From: Peteryoungia ipomoeae
GTDB lineage: Bacteria; Pseudomonadota; Alphaproteobacteria; Rhizobiales; Rhizobiaceae
DNA: 64,000 nucleotides
NCBI RefSeq assembly: GCF_004912165.1
Contig: NZ_STGV01000002.1
Location: 496,001 to 560,000 of the forward strand
Reading direction: 5' to 3'
Positions 55,687-64,000 of the stretch are shown in pieces. The notes under the pieces were generated by a model. The model was not told the origin of the DNA, searched no databases, and saw only the letters and a program-made list of their open reading frames with translations. How positions within the stretch are numbered: position 1 is the first letter of the stretch; each line of letters starts with the position of its first letter. The translations under genes were made by a program, and so were the position numbers.

Positions 55687-57294
55687 ATGGCAGTCAGCGC
55701 TAACCGGCTCGAGCTCTTGCAGATTGCAGATGCTGTTGCCCGCGAAAAGGTGATCGACCGCGAAATCGTGCTCGCTGCTATGGCAGACGCGATCCAGAAG
55801 GCCGCACGTTCGCGTTACGGCTCCGAGACGAACATCCGTGCCGACATCAACTCGAAGACCGGCGAAATCCGCCTGCAACGTCTTCTCGAAGTGGTCGAAA
55901 AGGTCGATGACTACGCAACCCAGATCGCGCTGGAACTTGCTCGCGACCGCAATGTCGACGCCAAGCTCGGCGACTTCATCGCCGACCCGCTGCCGCCGAT
56001 GGATTTTGGTCGTATCGCTGCCCAGTCGGCCAAGCAGGTCATCGTGCAGAAGGTGCGCGAAGCCGAGCGTGACCGTCAGTTCGATGAGTTCAAGGACCGC
56101 GTCGGCGAAATCGTCAACGGCACCGTCAAGCGCGTCGAATACGGCAACGTCATCGTCGACCTCGGCCGTGGCGAAGGCATCATTCGCCGCGACGAAATGA
56201 TCCCGCGGGAAGCCTTCCGCTATGGCGATCGCGTCCGTGCATACGTATATGATGTTCGTCGCGAGCAGCGCGGCCCACAGATCTTCCTGTCGCGTACCCA
56301 TCCGCAATTCATGGTGAAGCTCTTCACCATGGAAGTGCCGGAAATCTACGACGGCATCATCCAGATCAAGTCGGTTGCCCGCGACCCGGGTTCGCGCGCC
56401 AAGATCGCCGTCATCTCGAACGACTCGTCGATCGATCCGGTCGGCGCCTGCGTCGGTATGCGCGGTTCCCGCGTTCAGGCCGTTGTCGGCGAGCTTCAGG
56501 GCGAAAAGATCGACATCATTCCGTGGTCGAACGAACCGGCCTCGTTCATCGTCAACGCCCTTCAGCCGGCTGAAGTCGCCAAGGTCGTTCTCGATGAAGA
56601 TGCAGAGCGGATCGAAGTGGTCGTGCCGGACGAGCAGCTGTCGCTGGCCATCGGCCGCCGCGGTCAGAACGTTCGCCTCGCATCGCAGCTGACTGGCTGG
56701 GATATCGATATCATGACGGAAGCCGAAGAATCGGAACGCCGTCAGAAGGAATTCAACGAGCGCACAAATCTGTTCATGGATGCGCTCGACGTCGACGAGA
56801 TGGTCGGTCAGGTTCTGGCTTCCGAAGGCTTCGCCGCCGTTGAAGAAGTTGCCTATGTCGAACTTGACGAAATCGCCTCAATCGACGGCTTTGACGAAGA
56901 TACCGCACAGGAGATCCAGACCCGTGCGCGCGAATACCTCGAGAAGATCGAGGCCGAGATGGATGCCAAGCGCCAGCAGCTCGGCGTATCCGACGACCTG
57001 CGCCAGATCGACGGAATGACCTCCGCCATGATGGTCGCGCTCGGCGAAGACGGCATCAAGACGGTAGAAGACTTTGCCGGTTGCGCCGCCGACGATCTCG
57101 TCGGCTGGAGCGAGCGCAAGGATGGCGAGACCAAAAAGTTCGAGGGCCTGTTCTCGAAGTTCGAAGTTTCGCGTGCCGAAGCCGAAGCCATGATCGTTCA
57201 GGCGCGTCTGGCCGCTGGCTGGATCACCGAGGAAGATCTGGCCGCAGAGGCAGAGGTTGAAGAAGGTGAGGCTGACGCCGAGCAGGACGCGTGA
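55687..57294 (+). CDS. nusA: Transcription termination/antitermination factor NusA
   Basis: RNA polymerase-bound factor, 535 residues. The N-terminal polymerase-binding domain (LLQIADAVAREKVIDREIVL), S1 domain (NGTVKRVEYGNVIVDLGRGEGII), two KH domains (GACVGMRGSRVQAVVGELQG; LAIGRRGQNVRLASQLTGW) and C-terminal acidic repeat-type domains are present. Its stop overlaps the next gene by one base. In E. coli NusA controls its own operon; the leader terminator here would be a natural target. Confidence 0.97.
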   Translation: MAVSANRLELLQIADAVAREKVIDREIVLAAMADAIQKAARSRYGSETNIRADINSKTGEIRLQRLLEVVEKVDDYATQIALELARDRNVDAKLGDFIADPLPPMDFGRIAAQSAKQVIVQKVREAERDRQFDEFKDRVGEIVNGTVKRVEYGNVIVDLGRGEGIIRRDEMIPREAFRYGDRVRAYVYDVRREQRGPQIFLSRTHPQFMVKLFTMEVPEIYDGIIQIKSVARDPGSRAKIAVISNDSSIDPVGACVGMRGSRVQAVVGELQGEKIDIIPWSNEPASFIVNALQPAEVAKVVLDEDAERIEVVVPDEQLSLAIGRRGQNVRLASQLTGWDIDIMTEAEESERRQKEFNERTNLFMDALDVDEMVGQVLASEGFAAVEEVAYVELDEIASIDGFDEDTAQEIQTRAREYLEKIEAEMDAKRQQLGVSDDLRQIDGMTSAMMVALGEDGIKTVEDFAGCAADDLVGWSERKDGETKKFEGLFSKFEVSRAEAEAMIVQARLAAGWITEEDLAAEAEVEEGEADAEQDA

Positions 57295-57977
57295 TGAGCG
57301 CTGAAGCGCCCGAAACCCCGGAGGTCGAAGATGACTTCGACCTTTCCGAGGTGAACGGCAGGATGTGCATCGTTACCCGCGAGAGCGGATCGCCAGACAC
57401 GCTCTTGCGTTTCGTGGCCGCTCCCGATGGAACGATCGTTCTCGATCTGAAGCGTAATCTGCCCGGTCGGGGATGCTGGGTTGGCCTGAGCCGCGCGCTG
57501 GTGGAGAAGGCTGTGGCGAAGAAGCTCTTCGCTCGCGCTCTGAAGCGGGACGTGAAGGCCGATCCTGAGCTGGGTGCTGCTGTGGACCGACTTCTGGTTC
57601 AGCAGCTCGGCGGCATGATGAACCTGGCACGCAAGGCCGGTCAGTTCATCAGCGGCTCGGCGAAGGTGGAGGCGGCTGTGCGCAGCGGGGAAGCCATTGC
57701 GGTTTTCCATTCGCGCGACGCTGCCGCCGACGGCGTACGAAAGATCGACCAGGCCCGAAAGGCCTGGCACCTCGGAACAGGTGCGGATGCGGAGGTTCCC
57801 GCGTTCCATCTGCTCACCGGGGCGGAATTGGACGAACTGATGGGCGAGAATGCGTTTATCCATGCTTGCGCGCTTGCAGGGCAGGCAGGTGAGGGTGTAG
57901 TGAAACGCGCAACTCTGCTCGAAACCTATCGCGGCCCAGCGCCTGAAGGATCGGGCGCTGGCCCGAAATCACAATGA
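57294..57977 (+). CDS. Fused YlxR / L7Ae-like RNA-binding protein
   Basis: 227 residues joining a YlxR (DUF448) domain (CIVTRESGSPDTLLRFV; RNLPGRGCWVGLSRALVEKA) with an L7Ae/L30e-like domain (MMNLARKAGQFISGSAKVEAAVRSGEAIAVFHSRDAAADG). In Firmicutes these are two adjacent genes between nusA and infB; here they are one protein. The start at 57294 forms TGATG with the nusA stop. It probably binds structured RNA. Confidence 0.9.
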   Translation: MSAEAPETPEVEDDFDLSEVNGRMCIVTRESGSPDTLLRFVAAPDGTIVLDLKRNLPGRGCWVGLSRALVEKAVAKKLFARALKRDVKADPELGAAVDRLLVQQLGGMMNLARKAGQFISGSAKVEAAVRSGEAIAVFHSRDAAADGVRKIDQARKAWHLGTGADAEVPAFHLLTGAELDELMGENAFIHACALAGQAGEGVVKRATLLETYRGPAPEGSGAGPKSQ

Positions 57978-58078
57978 CGCGGTCACCGGCAATGGTCGGC
58001 CTCCGTGGTTTAGGACAGTATGTGAACGGCGAGGTCTGATGCACGGCATCCGGTCTCGCTCGAAGGAACGGGAACGGA

Positions 58079-60742
58079 ATGACCGACAACAAAGACGACA
58101 AGACTATCGGCGTGAAGAAGACGCTCACCCTGAAGCCCTCGGGAATGAGCCAAGGTACCGTGCGCCAGGACATGGGGCGCGGCCGTACGAAGTCGGTCGT
58201 TGTCGAGACGGTAAAGCGCCGTCCGACCCGCCCGCAGGACGAAAAGCCGATTACACCAATCCGCAACGAGCCCGTAGCACCGGCGCCTGCCGCAGCAGCG
58301 GCTCCCACGCCTCAGGCGCCGCGGCCAGTTCAGAGCCAGACGCGCGTGCACCAGCCGGCACCGGCCCAGCAGCGTCCGCCGCAGCCACAGCGTCAGCCGG
58401 AGCGCCCGCGCGGCGCGGTGCTGCACGACCTGTCCGCCAGCGAAATGGACGCCCGCCGTCGTGCGCTGGTTGAAGCACAGGCCCGCGAGGTGGAAGAAGC
58501 CAAGCAACGCGCCATCGACGAGGCACGCCGCAAGGCTGAAGCCGAGGAAGCCGCACGTCTTGCCGCCGAAGAGGCCGCACGCCGCGCAGCCGAACCTGTG
58601 GTGGAAGCTGCACCCGAGCCCGAACCAGAGCAGGCCCCTGCCCCGGCCGCACGAACGGCTGCAGCACCGGCACGTCCGGCCACGTCAGCTGCACCGGCAG
58701 CGCCTGCAGCGCCAGGCTTTGTCCGTGGACGCAAGGCCAGCGATGAGGACGACGATCGCGGCCCGCCGCGCGGCCTTCCGGGCCGTGGCAAGGTTGCCGC
58801 TCCCGCTCCCGCCAAGGTACCGGCACGCCCGAAGGCAGAAGAAGATCGCCGTCGCGGCAAGCTGACCGTTACCAGCGCCAATGTCGACGAGGACGGAAAC
58901 GCTCGTGGTCGTTCGCTCGCTTCCATGCGCCGCCGGCAGGAGAAGTTCCGCCGCAGCCAGATGCAGGAAACGCGCGAGAAGGTCATGCGCGAAGTCATCC
59001 TGCCGGAAACCATCACCATTCAGGAACTGTCGCAGCGCATGTCTGAACGCGCCGTCGATGTCATCAAGTACCTGATGAAGGAAGGCCAGATGATGAAGCC
59101 GGGCGACGTCATCGACGCCGACCTCGCAGAACTCATCGCCTCGGAATTCGGCCACACCGTCAAGCGCGTTTCGGAATCCGACGTTGAAGAGGGCATCTTC
59201 GACAAGGCCGACATCGCGGGCGAAATGGTCTCGCGTCCTCCTGTTGTCACGATCATGGGTCACGTCGACCACGGCAAGACCTCGCTGCTCGACGCCATCC
59301 GTCAGGCGAACGTCGTGTCTGGCGAAGCCGGTGGGATTACCCAGCATATCGGTGCCTACCAGGTCGAGCAGAACGGTCAGAAGATCACCTTCATCGACAC
59401 CCCCGGTCACGCCGCCTTTACGGCCATGCGTGCCCGCGGTGCGCAGGCTACGGATATCGCAATCCTCGTGGTTGCGGCCGACGACAGCGTGATGCCGCAG
59501 ACGATCGAATCCATCAACCACGCCAAGGCGGCCAACGTGCCGATCATCGTGGCGATCAACAAGATCGACAAGCATGAAGCCAAGCCGGACAAGGTCCGCC
59601 AGCAGCTTCTGCAGCACGAAGTCTTCGTGGAATCGCTCGGCGGTGAAGTGCTCGACGTCGAAGTTTCGGCGAAGAACAAGACGAACCTCGACAAGCTGCT
59701 CGAAGCCGTGCTGCTGCAGGCCGAAATCCTCGACCTGAAGGCCGACCCGACCCGGACGGCCGAAGGTACGGTCATCGAAGCCCAGCTCGACCGTGGTCGT
59801 GGCGCGGTTGCGACCGTGCTCGTCCAGAAGGGTACACTGAAGCCCGGCCAGATCATCGTGGCCGGCGATCAGTGGGGCCGCGTTCGCGCGCTAGTCACCG
59901 ACAAGGGCGATCACGTCAAGGAAGCAGGGCCCGCCATGCCGGTCGAAATCCTCGGCCTGTCCGGCACCCCAGCTGCCGGCGACCGCTTTGCCGTTGTCGA
60001 AAACGAAGCTCGCGCCCGCGAGATCTCGGAATATCGCCAGCGCCTGGCACGCGACAAGGCTGCCGCTCGCCAGTCGGGCCAGCGTGGCTCGCTTGAGCAG
60101 ATGATGAGCAAGCTTCAGGATACCGGCTTCAAGGAATTCCCGCTGGTCATCAAGGGCGACGTGCAGGGTTCGGTCGAAGCCATCATCGCTTCGCTCGACA
60201 AGCTCGGAACCGACGAAGTGCGGGCCCGCATCGTTCACTCGGGTGCCGGCGCCATCACGGAATCGGATATCTCGCTTGCCGAGGCCTCCAATGCCGCGAT
60301 CATCGGCTTCAACGTTCGTGCCAACGCCCAGGCGCGCACGATCGCTGACCGGAACGGCATCGACATCCGCTACTACAACATCATCTACGATCTGGTGGAT
60401 GACGTGAAGGCGGCGATGTCGGGCCTGCTGTCGCCGGAGCGTCGCGAAACCTTCCTCGGCAATGCCGAGATCCTCGAAGTCTTCAACATCACGAAGGTCG
60501 GCAAGGTGGCCGGTTGCCGTGTCATCGAAGGCAAGGTGGAGCGTGGTGCAGGCGTACGTCTCATTCGCGACAACGTCGTCATCCACGAAGGCAAGCTCAA
60601 GACGCTCAAGCGCTTCAAGGACGAAGTCTCTGATGTGCCGATGGGCCAGGAATGCGGCATGGCCTTCGAAAACTACGAAGATATCCGCGCCGGCGACACG
60701 ATCGAATGCTTCCGCGTGGAACACATCACGCGTACGCTCTGA
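58079..60742 (+). CDS. infB: Translation initiation factor IF-2
   Basis: GTPase that places initiator tRNA on the ribosome. 887 residues. A long Ala/Pro/Arg/Glu-rich N-terminal region (about 300 residues, with a helical [18 protein letters not shown] tract) precedes the G domain. Motifs are G1 GHVDHGKTS (about residue 394), G3 DTPGHAAF and G4 NKIDK. Domains II to IV follow, with [20 protein letters not shown] near the end. The ATG at 58079 is preceded by GGAACGGA. Confidence 0.97.
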   Translation: MTDNKDDKTIGVKKTLTLKPSGMSQGTVRQDMGRGRTKSVVVETVKRRPTRPQDEKPITPIRNEPVAPAPAAAAAPTPQAPRPVQSQTRVHQPAPAQQRPPQPQRQPERPRGAVLHDLSASEMDARRRALVEAQAREVEEAKQRAIDEARRKAEAEEAARLAAEEAARRAAEPVVEAAPEPEPEQAPAPAARTAAAPARPATSAAPAAPAAPGFVRGRKASDEDDDRGPPRGLPGRGKVAAPAPAKVPARPKAEEDRRRGKLTVTSANVDEDGNARGRSLASMRRRQEKFRRSQMQETREKVMREVILPETITIQELSQRMSERAVDVIKYLMKEGQMMKPGDVIDADLAELIASEFGHTVKRVSESDVEEGIFDKADIAGEMVSRPPVVTIMGHVDHGKTSLLDAIRQANVVSGEAGGITQHIGAYQVEQNGQKITFIDTPGHAAFTAMRARGAQATDIAILVVAADDSVMPQTIESINHAKAANVPIIVAINKIDKHEAKPDKVRQQLLQHEVFVESLGGEVLDVEVSAKNKTNLDKLLEAVLLQAEILDLKADPTRTAEGTVIEAQLDRGRGAVATVLVQKGTLKPGQIIVAGDQWGRVRALVTDKGDHVKEAGPAMPVEILGLSGTPAAGDRFAVVENEARAREISEYRQRLARDKAAARQSGQRGSLEQMMSKLQDTGFKEFPLVIKGDVQGSVEAIIASLDKLGTDEVRARIVHSGAGAITESDISLAEASNAAIIGFNVRANAQARTIADRNGIDIRYYNIIYDLVDDVKAAMSGLLSPERRETFLGNAEILEVFNITKVGKVAGCRVIEGKVERGAGVRLIRDNVVIHEGKLKTLKRFKDEVSDVPMGQECGMAFENYEDIRAGDTIECFRVEHITRTL

Positions 60743-60773
60743 TCTCAGGCGTTTCGAACCAAAACCTCTTCGG

Positions 60774-60792
60774 GCGCCGGATCTTCCGGCGC
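60774..60792 (+). terminator. Hairpin after infB
   Basis: A perfect 8-bp stem (GCGCCGGA / TCCGGCGC) with a TCT loop, 31 nt after the infB stop. A T-run is absent, so it may only reduce read-through into rbfA. Confidence 0.5.
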
Positions 60793-60900
60793 TCGCTGTT
60801 TATGGAGTTCGCGGCTTCGGCCTGGCTGGACAAATCTAATTCCAAGGCATGATGCTTGCGACCGGTTCTCTGGTTTCCTCATGCGAAAGGCGATTGAACC

Positions 60901-61305
60901 ATGACCAAAGCAACCTCTTCGGCACCTTCGCAGCGCATGCTGCGCGTCGGCGAGCAGGTGCGTGCTGCAATTACCCAGGTTCTGCAGCGCGGCGAAGTCA
61001 GTGATGACCTGATCGAGAAGACTGTCATCTCCATCTCGGAGGTCCGGATGTCTCCAGATCTGAAGATCGCTACCGCCTATGTCACGCCGCTCGGCGTCAA
61101 GGACCACGATACGGTTATCGCGGCGCTCAACAAGCACGCCAAGTTCATTCGCGGCCGGCTGGGCAACCAGCTGCGGCAAATGAAATACATGCCCGAAGTG
61201 CGCTTCCGCGACGATACCAGCTTCGACAACTATCAGAAGATCGATGCGCTCCTGCGCTCGCCGGAGGTCCAGCGCGACCTCGGTGCCGATGAAGATCAAG
61301 ACTAA
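60901..61305 (+). CDS. rbfA: Ribosome-binding factor A
   Basis: Cold-shock 30S maturation factor, 134 residues. Features are [45 protein letters not shown], and the KH-like fold core ending in [19 protein letters not shown]. 158 nt separate it from infB. truB follows after 12 nt. Confidence 0.95.
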   Translation: MTKATSSAPSQRMLRVGEQVRAAITQVLQRGEVSDDLIEKTVISISEVRMSPDLKIATAYVTPLGVKDHDTVIAALNKHAKFIRGRLGNQLRQMKYMPEVRFRDDTSFDNYQKIDALLRSPEVQRDLGADEDQD

Positions 61306-61317
61306 GAAAAGACTTAG

Positions 61318-62247
61318 ATGTCCAAACCCAGAAAGCCCAAAGGCCGCTCGATTTCGGGCTGGCTCATCCTCGACAAGCCGGTGGATTTCGGCTCGACCGA
61401 AGCGGTCGGCAAGATCAAGTGGCTGTTCAATGCCCAGAAGGCCGGCCATGCCGGCACGCTCGATCCGCTGGCATCCGGCATGCTGCCGATTGCACTCGGC
61501 GATGCGACCAAGACCGTACCTTACGTCATGGACGGCCGCAAGATCTACGAATTTACCGTGACCTGGGGTGAAGAACGCTCGACAGATGATCTTGAGGGTG
61601 AGGTGACGGAACGCTCCGACCAGCGTCCGACGCAGGCGCAAATCGAGGCTTTGTTGCCGAGCTATACGGGCACTATCAACCAGATCCCCCCGCAATTTTC
61701 GGCGATCAAAATCGCCGGTGAGCGAGCCTATGATCTTGCCCGCGATGGCGAAACCGTCGAGATCCCCTCGCGCGAGGTCGAAGTGCATCGCCTGACGCTG
61801 TTGAAATGCGAGGCGGACAAGGCTTATTTCGAAGTCGAATGCGGCAAGGGCACTTATGTGCGGTCGCTTGCCCGCGATTTCGGCCGGGAACTCGGCTGCT
61901 TTGGCCATATTTCCACGCTGCGTCGCAGCTATGTCGCGCCCTTTGCCGAAGACATGATGGTGCCACTGGCAGATCTTGTCGCACTTGAAGCGATCGAGGA
62001 TCGGGATGAGCGGCTGGCCGCACTTGATGCGTTCCTGCTTGATACGGCCGAGGCGCTGTCCTCGCTCCCTCAGCTGCGCATCACCGACGACCAGGCGCAT
62101 CGTCTGCGCATGGGCAACCCGATCATCGTGCGCGGACGCGACGCGCCCATCGCAGAGCCCGAGGCTGTTGCGCTGTCCGGCGGCAAGCTTGTCGCGATCG
62201 GCGAAATTGCTGCTGGAGAGTTTCATCCCCGCCGCGTGTTCAACTGA
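61318..62247 (+). CDS. truB: tRNA pseudouridine(55) synthase
   Basis: Makes pseudouridine 55 in the T loop of tRNA. 309 residues. The catalytic Asp lies in [67 protein letters not shown] (KIxG type) and [23 protein letters not shown] are standard. It lies between rbfA and rpsO, as in many bacteria. Confidence 0.96.
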   Translation: MSKPRKPKGRSISGWLILDKPVDFGSTEAVGKIKWLFNAQKAGHAGTLDPLASGMLPIALGDATKTVPYVMDGRKIYEFTVTWGEERSTDDLEGEVTERSDQRPTQAQIEALLPSYTGTINQIPPQFSAIKIAGERAYDLARDGETVEIPSREVEVHRLTLLKCEADKAYFEVECGKGTYVRSLARDFGRELGCFGHISTLRRSYVAPFAEDMMVPLADLVALEAIEDRDERLAALDAFLLDTAEALSSLPQLRITDDQAHRLRMGNPIIVRGRDAPIAEPEAVALSGGKLVAIGEIAAGEFHPRRVFN

Positions 62248-62304
62248 CAGCTTTGCCGCCTGCTCTTTTCTTTCTTGAGGGAATGGAGTATAGGCGGCAC
62301 CAGC

Positions 62305-62321
62305 TGGCACCTTGGGTGCCA
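62305..62321 (+). promoter_or_regulatory. Hairpin in the rpsO leader
   Basis: A perfect 7-bp stem (TGGCACC / GGTGCCA) with a TTG loop, 77 nt upstream of the rpsO start in the 150-nt truB-rpsO gap. S15 controls its own mRNA in several bacterial groups, so this could be part of such a leader; the link is inferred. Confidence 0.4.
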
Positions 62322-62397
62322 TGCATTCACGGCCAATGCTGGACGACATCCCGGCCTTTGGCGTCCCTATCCTCAAGTAATCCAGAAAGGATTCCCG

Positions 62398-62667
62398 ATG
62401 TCGATCACTGCAGAGCGCAAGGCTGAGCTCATCAAGGAATACGCAATCAAGGAAGGCGACACTGGTTCGCCGGAAGTGCAGATTGCGATCCTGACCGAGC
62501 GCATCACCAACCTGACCGAACACTTCAAGGGTCACAAGAAGGACAACCACTCGCGTCGTGGCCTTCTGACCATGGTATCGACCCGCCGTTCGCTTCTCGA
62601 CTACGTCAAGAAGCAGGATGAGGCCCGCTACACGACCCTGATCACGCGCCTCGGCATCCGCCGCTAA
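62398..62667 (+). CDS. rpsO: 30S ribosomal protein S15
   Basis: 89 residues, the standard length. It matches S15 throughout: [41 protein letters not shown] and the C-terminal [20 protein letters not shown] lies 6 nt before the ATG. It is followed by a strong hairpin and then pnp, a conserved neighbourhood. Confidence 0.98.
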   Translation: MSITAERKAELIKEYAIKEGDTGSPEVQIAILTERITNLTEHFKGHKKDNHSRRGLLTMVSTRRSLLDYVKKQDEARYTTLITRLGIRR

Positions 62668-62675
62668 TAGACTTC

Positions 62676-62714
62676 CCGGCGGACCTTTTTCAAAGGTCCG
62701 CCGGTTGCCTTTCC
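62676..62714 (+). terminator. Strong hairpin after rpsO
   Basis: A perfect 13-bp stem (CCGGCGGACCTTT / AAAGGTCCGCCGG) with a TTC loop, followed by TTGCCTTTCC. It is a terminator or partial terminator/processing signal between rpsO and pnp. Confidence 0.78.
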
Positions 62715-62833
62715 GGGATAGGCTAAATCAACCCGAGACCGGTTCCGCAACGATTGCGGGACGAATGACAGCCCGGATGGGCCGGCGCTGTCGACGCCAA
62801 CCGATGACCTGTCATGGGGCAGGATTGTTGGAT

Positions 62834-62865
62834 GCTTCTTCGCCATGGCGAATTTCATCGGAAGC
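62834..62865 (+). promoter_or_regulatory. Stem in the pnp leader
   Basis: The palindrome TTCGCCATGGCGAA (62839-62852) lies inside GCTTC (62834-62838) / GAAGC (62861-62865), about 95 nt before pnp. In E. coli a pnp leader stem cut by RNase III mediates autocontrol; this could be an analogous structure. The rest of the 292-nt gap (62668-62959) shows only the rpsO hairpin and no convincing gene. Confidence 0.4.
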
Positions 62866-62959
62866 TTCCCACTGTCTTGCCCGTGATGCGTCAACACAAT
62901 GCAATACGCTTATGCCCACGAGCACGTGAGGCCGGCATTTTGCATATGAAGGACAAACT

Positions 62960-64000
62960 ATGTTTGATACCCATACCGTCGAAATCGAATGGGCTGGCCG
63001 CCCACTGAAGCTCGAGACCGGCAAGATCGCCCGCCAGGCTGACGGTGCCGTTCTCGCCACCTACGGCGAAACCGTCGTTCTCGCCACCGTCGTTTCGGCC
63101 AAGGCGCCGAAGCCGGGCCAGGACTTCTTCCCGCTCACCGTCAACTACCAGGAAAAGACCTATGCCGCCGGCAAGATCCCGGGTGGCTACTTCAAGCGCG
63201 AAGGTCGTCCGTCGGAAAAGGAAACGCTTGTTTCCCGCCTGATCGACCGTCCGATCCGCCCGCTCTTCCCGGAAGGCTACAAGAACGACACGCAGGTCGT
63301 CGTCACCGTTGTCCAGCACGACCTTGAAAACGATCCGGACATCCTGTCGATGGTCGCCGCTTCCGCAGCACTGACGCTCTCCGGCGTGCCCTTCATGGGC
63401 CCGGTCGGCGGCGCGCGCGTCGGCTATATCAACGGCGAATACGTTCTGAACCCACATCTCGACGAGATGGACGAGTCGATCCTTGACCTCGTCGTCGCCG
63501 GCACGTCTGACGCCGTTCTCATGGTCGAGTCGGAAGCCAAGGAGCTGAACGAAGAGATCATGCTCGGCGCCGTCATGTTCGGCCACAAGGGCTTCCAGCC
63601 CGTCATCGACGCTATCATCAAGCTCGCTGAAGTCGCTGCCAAGGAGCCGCGCGAATTCGAACCGGAAGACCATTCCGCGCTCGAAGCCGAAATGCTCTCG
63701 ATTGCCGAAACCGAACTGCGCGCTGCCTACAAGATCACCCAGAAGGCCGATCGCTATGCCGCAGTCGACGCCGTGAAGGCCAAGGTGAAGGCACACTTCT
63801 TCCCGGAAGGCGAAGAGCCTAAGTACACCAACGAAGTTGTGGGTGCCGTCTTCAAGCACCTGCAGGCGAAGATCGTTCGCTGGAACATCCTCGACACCAA
63901 GAGCCGCATCGACGGCCGCGATCTCGAGACCGTTCGTCCGATCGTTTCTGAAGTCGGCATCCTGCCGCGCACGCATGGTTCTGCCCTCTTTACCCGCGGC
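62960..64000 (+). CDS. pnp: Polyribonucleotide nucleotidyltransferase (3' truncated by window)
   Basis: Phosphorolytic 3'-5' exoribonuclease of the degradosome. The first 347 residues are visible and the frame is open to the last base. RNase PH domain 1 begins at [20 protein letters not shown], with the RNA-binding [16 protein letters not shown] and [11 protein letters not shown] motifs; the all-helical linker follows and domain 2 starts near [21 protein letters not shown] precedes the ATG. Confidence 0.96.
   Translation, partial: MFDTHTVEIEWAGRPLKLETGKIARQADGAVLATYGETVVLATVVSAKAPKPGQDFFPLTVNYQEKTYAAGKIPGGYFKREGRPSEKETLVSRLIDRPIRPLFPEGYKNDTQVVVTVVQHDLENDPDILSMVAASAALTLSGVPFMGPVGGARVGYINGEYVLNPHLDEMDESILDLVVAGTSDAVLMVESEAKELNEEIMLGAVMFGHKGFQPVIDAIIKLAEVAAKEPREFEPEDHSALEAEMLSIAETELRAAYKITQKADRYAAVDAVKAKVKAHFFPEGEEPKYTNEVVGAVFKHLQAKIVRWNILDTKSRIDGRDLETVRPIVSEVGILPRTHGSALFTRG

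Noticed and set aside
60745..62550. 601-codon open frame antisense to rbfA, truB and rpsO
   Set aside because: It spans three well-supported genes and their gaps and has no recognisable domain.
62891..63976. 361-codon open frame antisense to pnp
   Set aside because: The plus strand encodes PNPase from 62960 to the window end; the antisense frame is a composition artefact.

Overview
This window is a chromosomal segment of an alphaproteobacterium, most likely Rhizobiaceae (Agrobacterium/Rhizobium group). The reasons are a Tad/Cpa (Ctp-like) pilus cluster ending at tadC, an mgsA-glk-ABC-dapB-gpmA run, an alphaproteobacterial RpoH promoter before dnaK, a fused YlxR-L7Ae gene between nusA and infB, and TTAA-N7-TTAA boxes of the CtrA type. 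GC is about 60% throughout. I see no insertion sequences, phage genes, tRNA, rRNA or CRISPR. It is core chromosome rather than an accessory island.

Layout. 1-7039: Tad pilus export genes cpaC (5' truncated), cpaD, cpaE, cpaF, tadB, tadC. 7067-10612 (minus): a 53-residue acidic protein, a CoxG-like protein, pncB, a small membrane protein and a GhrA-type reductase. 10620-16463 (minus): yejABEF-type peptide importer. 16640-22624 (plus): mepA, mgsA, glk, an MsbA-like exporter, dapB, gpmA. 22695-26528 (minus): a PcaD-like hydrolase and polA. 26945-29648 (plus): a MarR regulator, an M20 dipeptidase and a YbaK-type deacylase. 29823-35901 (plus): a class A PBP, then dnaK - secreted unknown - dnaJ. 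35989-43918: slyX, small membrane protein, recF, moeB-like, GNAT, hydroxyacid dehydrogenase, SH3 protein, PfkB kinase, AEC transporter, cytochrome c. 44074-47076: kdsB, pheA, nudC, HIT protein. 47168-54780: SRP RNA, dnaX, ybaB, hydrolase, MOSC, recR, MltB-like transglycosylase, MFS transporter. 55020-64000 (plus): rimP-nusA-ylxR/L7Ae-infB-rbfA-truB-rpsO-pnp (pnp cut by the window end).

The genes form recognisable groups: pilus secretion, cell wall turnover (mepA, PBP1a, MltB-like), heat-shock chaperones, replication/recombination (polA, recF, dnaX-ybaB-recR) and the translation/RNA cluster at the right end.

The most interesting non-coding signals are as follows. (1) An exact 18-nt sequence shared by two intergenic regions 13 kb apart lies in each case in the apical loop of a hairpin whose stem sequences differ but still pair; one copy ends in a strong terminator and looks like a stand-alone small RNA gene. 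(2) Three consecutive strong hairpins with C-rich loops lie beside polA, the position I remember for the rhizobial cell-cycle sRNA EcpR1. (3) Perfect CtrA-type boxes lie next to the first RNA candidate and upstream of the PBP gene. (4) A textbook intrinsic terminator sits inside the leader of the rimP-nusA-infB operon. Protein functions are assigned from motifs and family knowledge only; no database search was possible.
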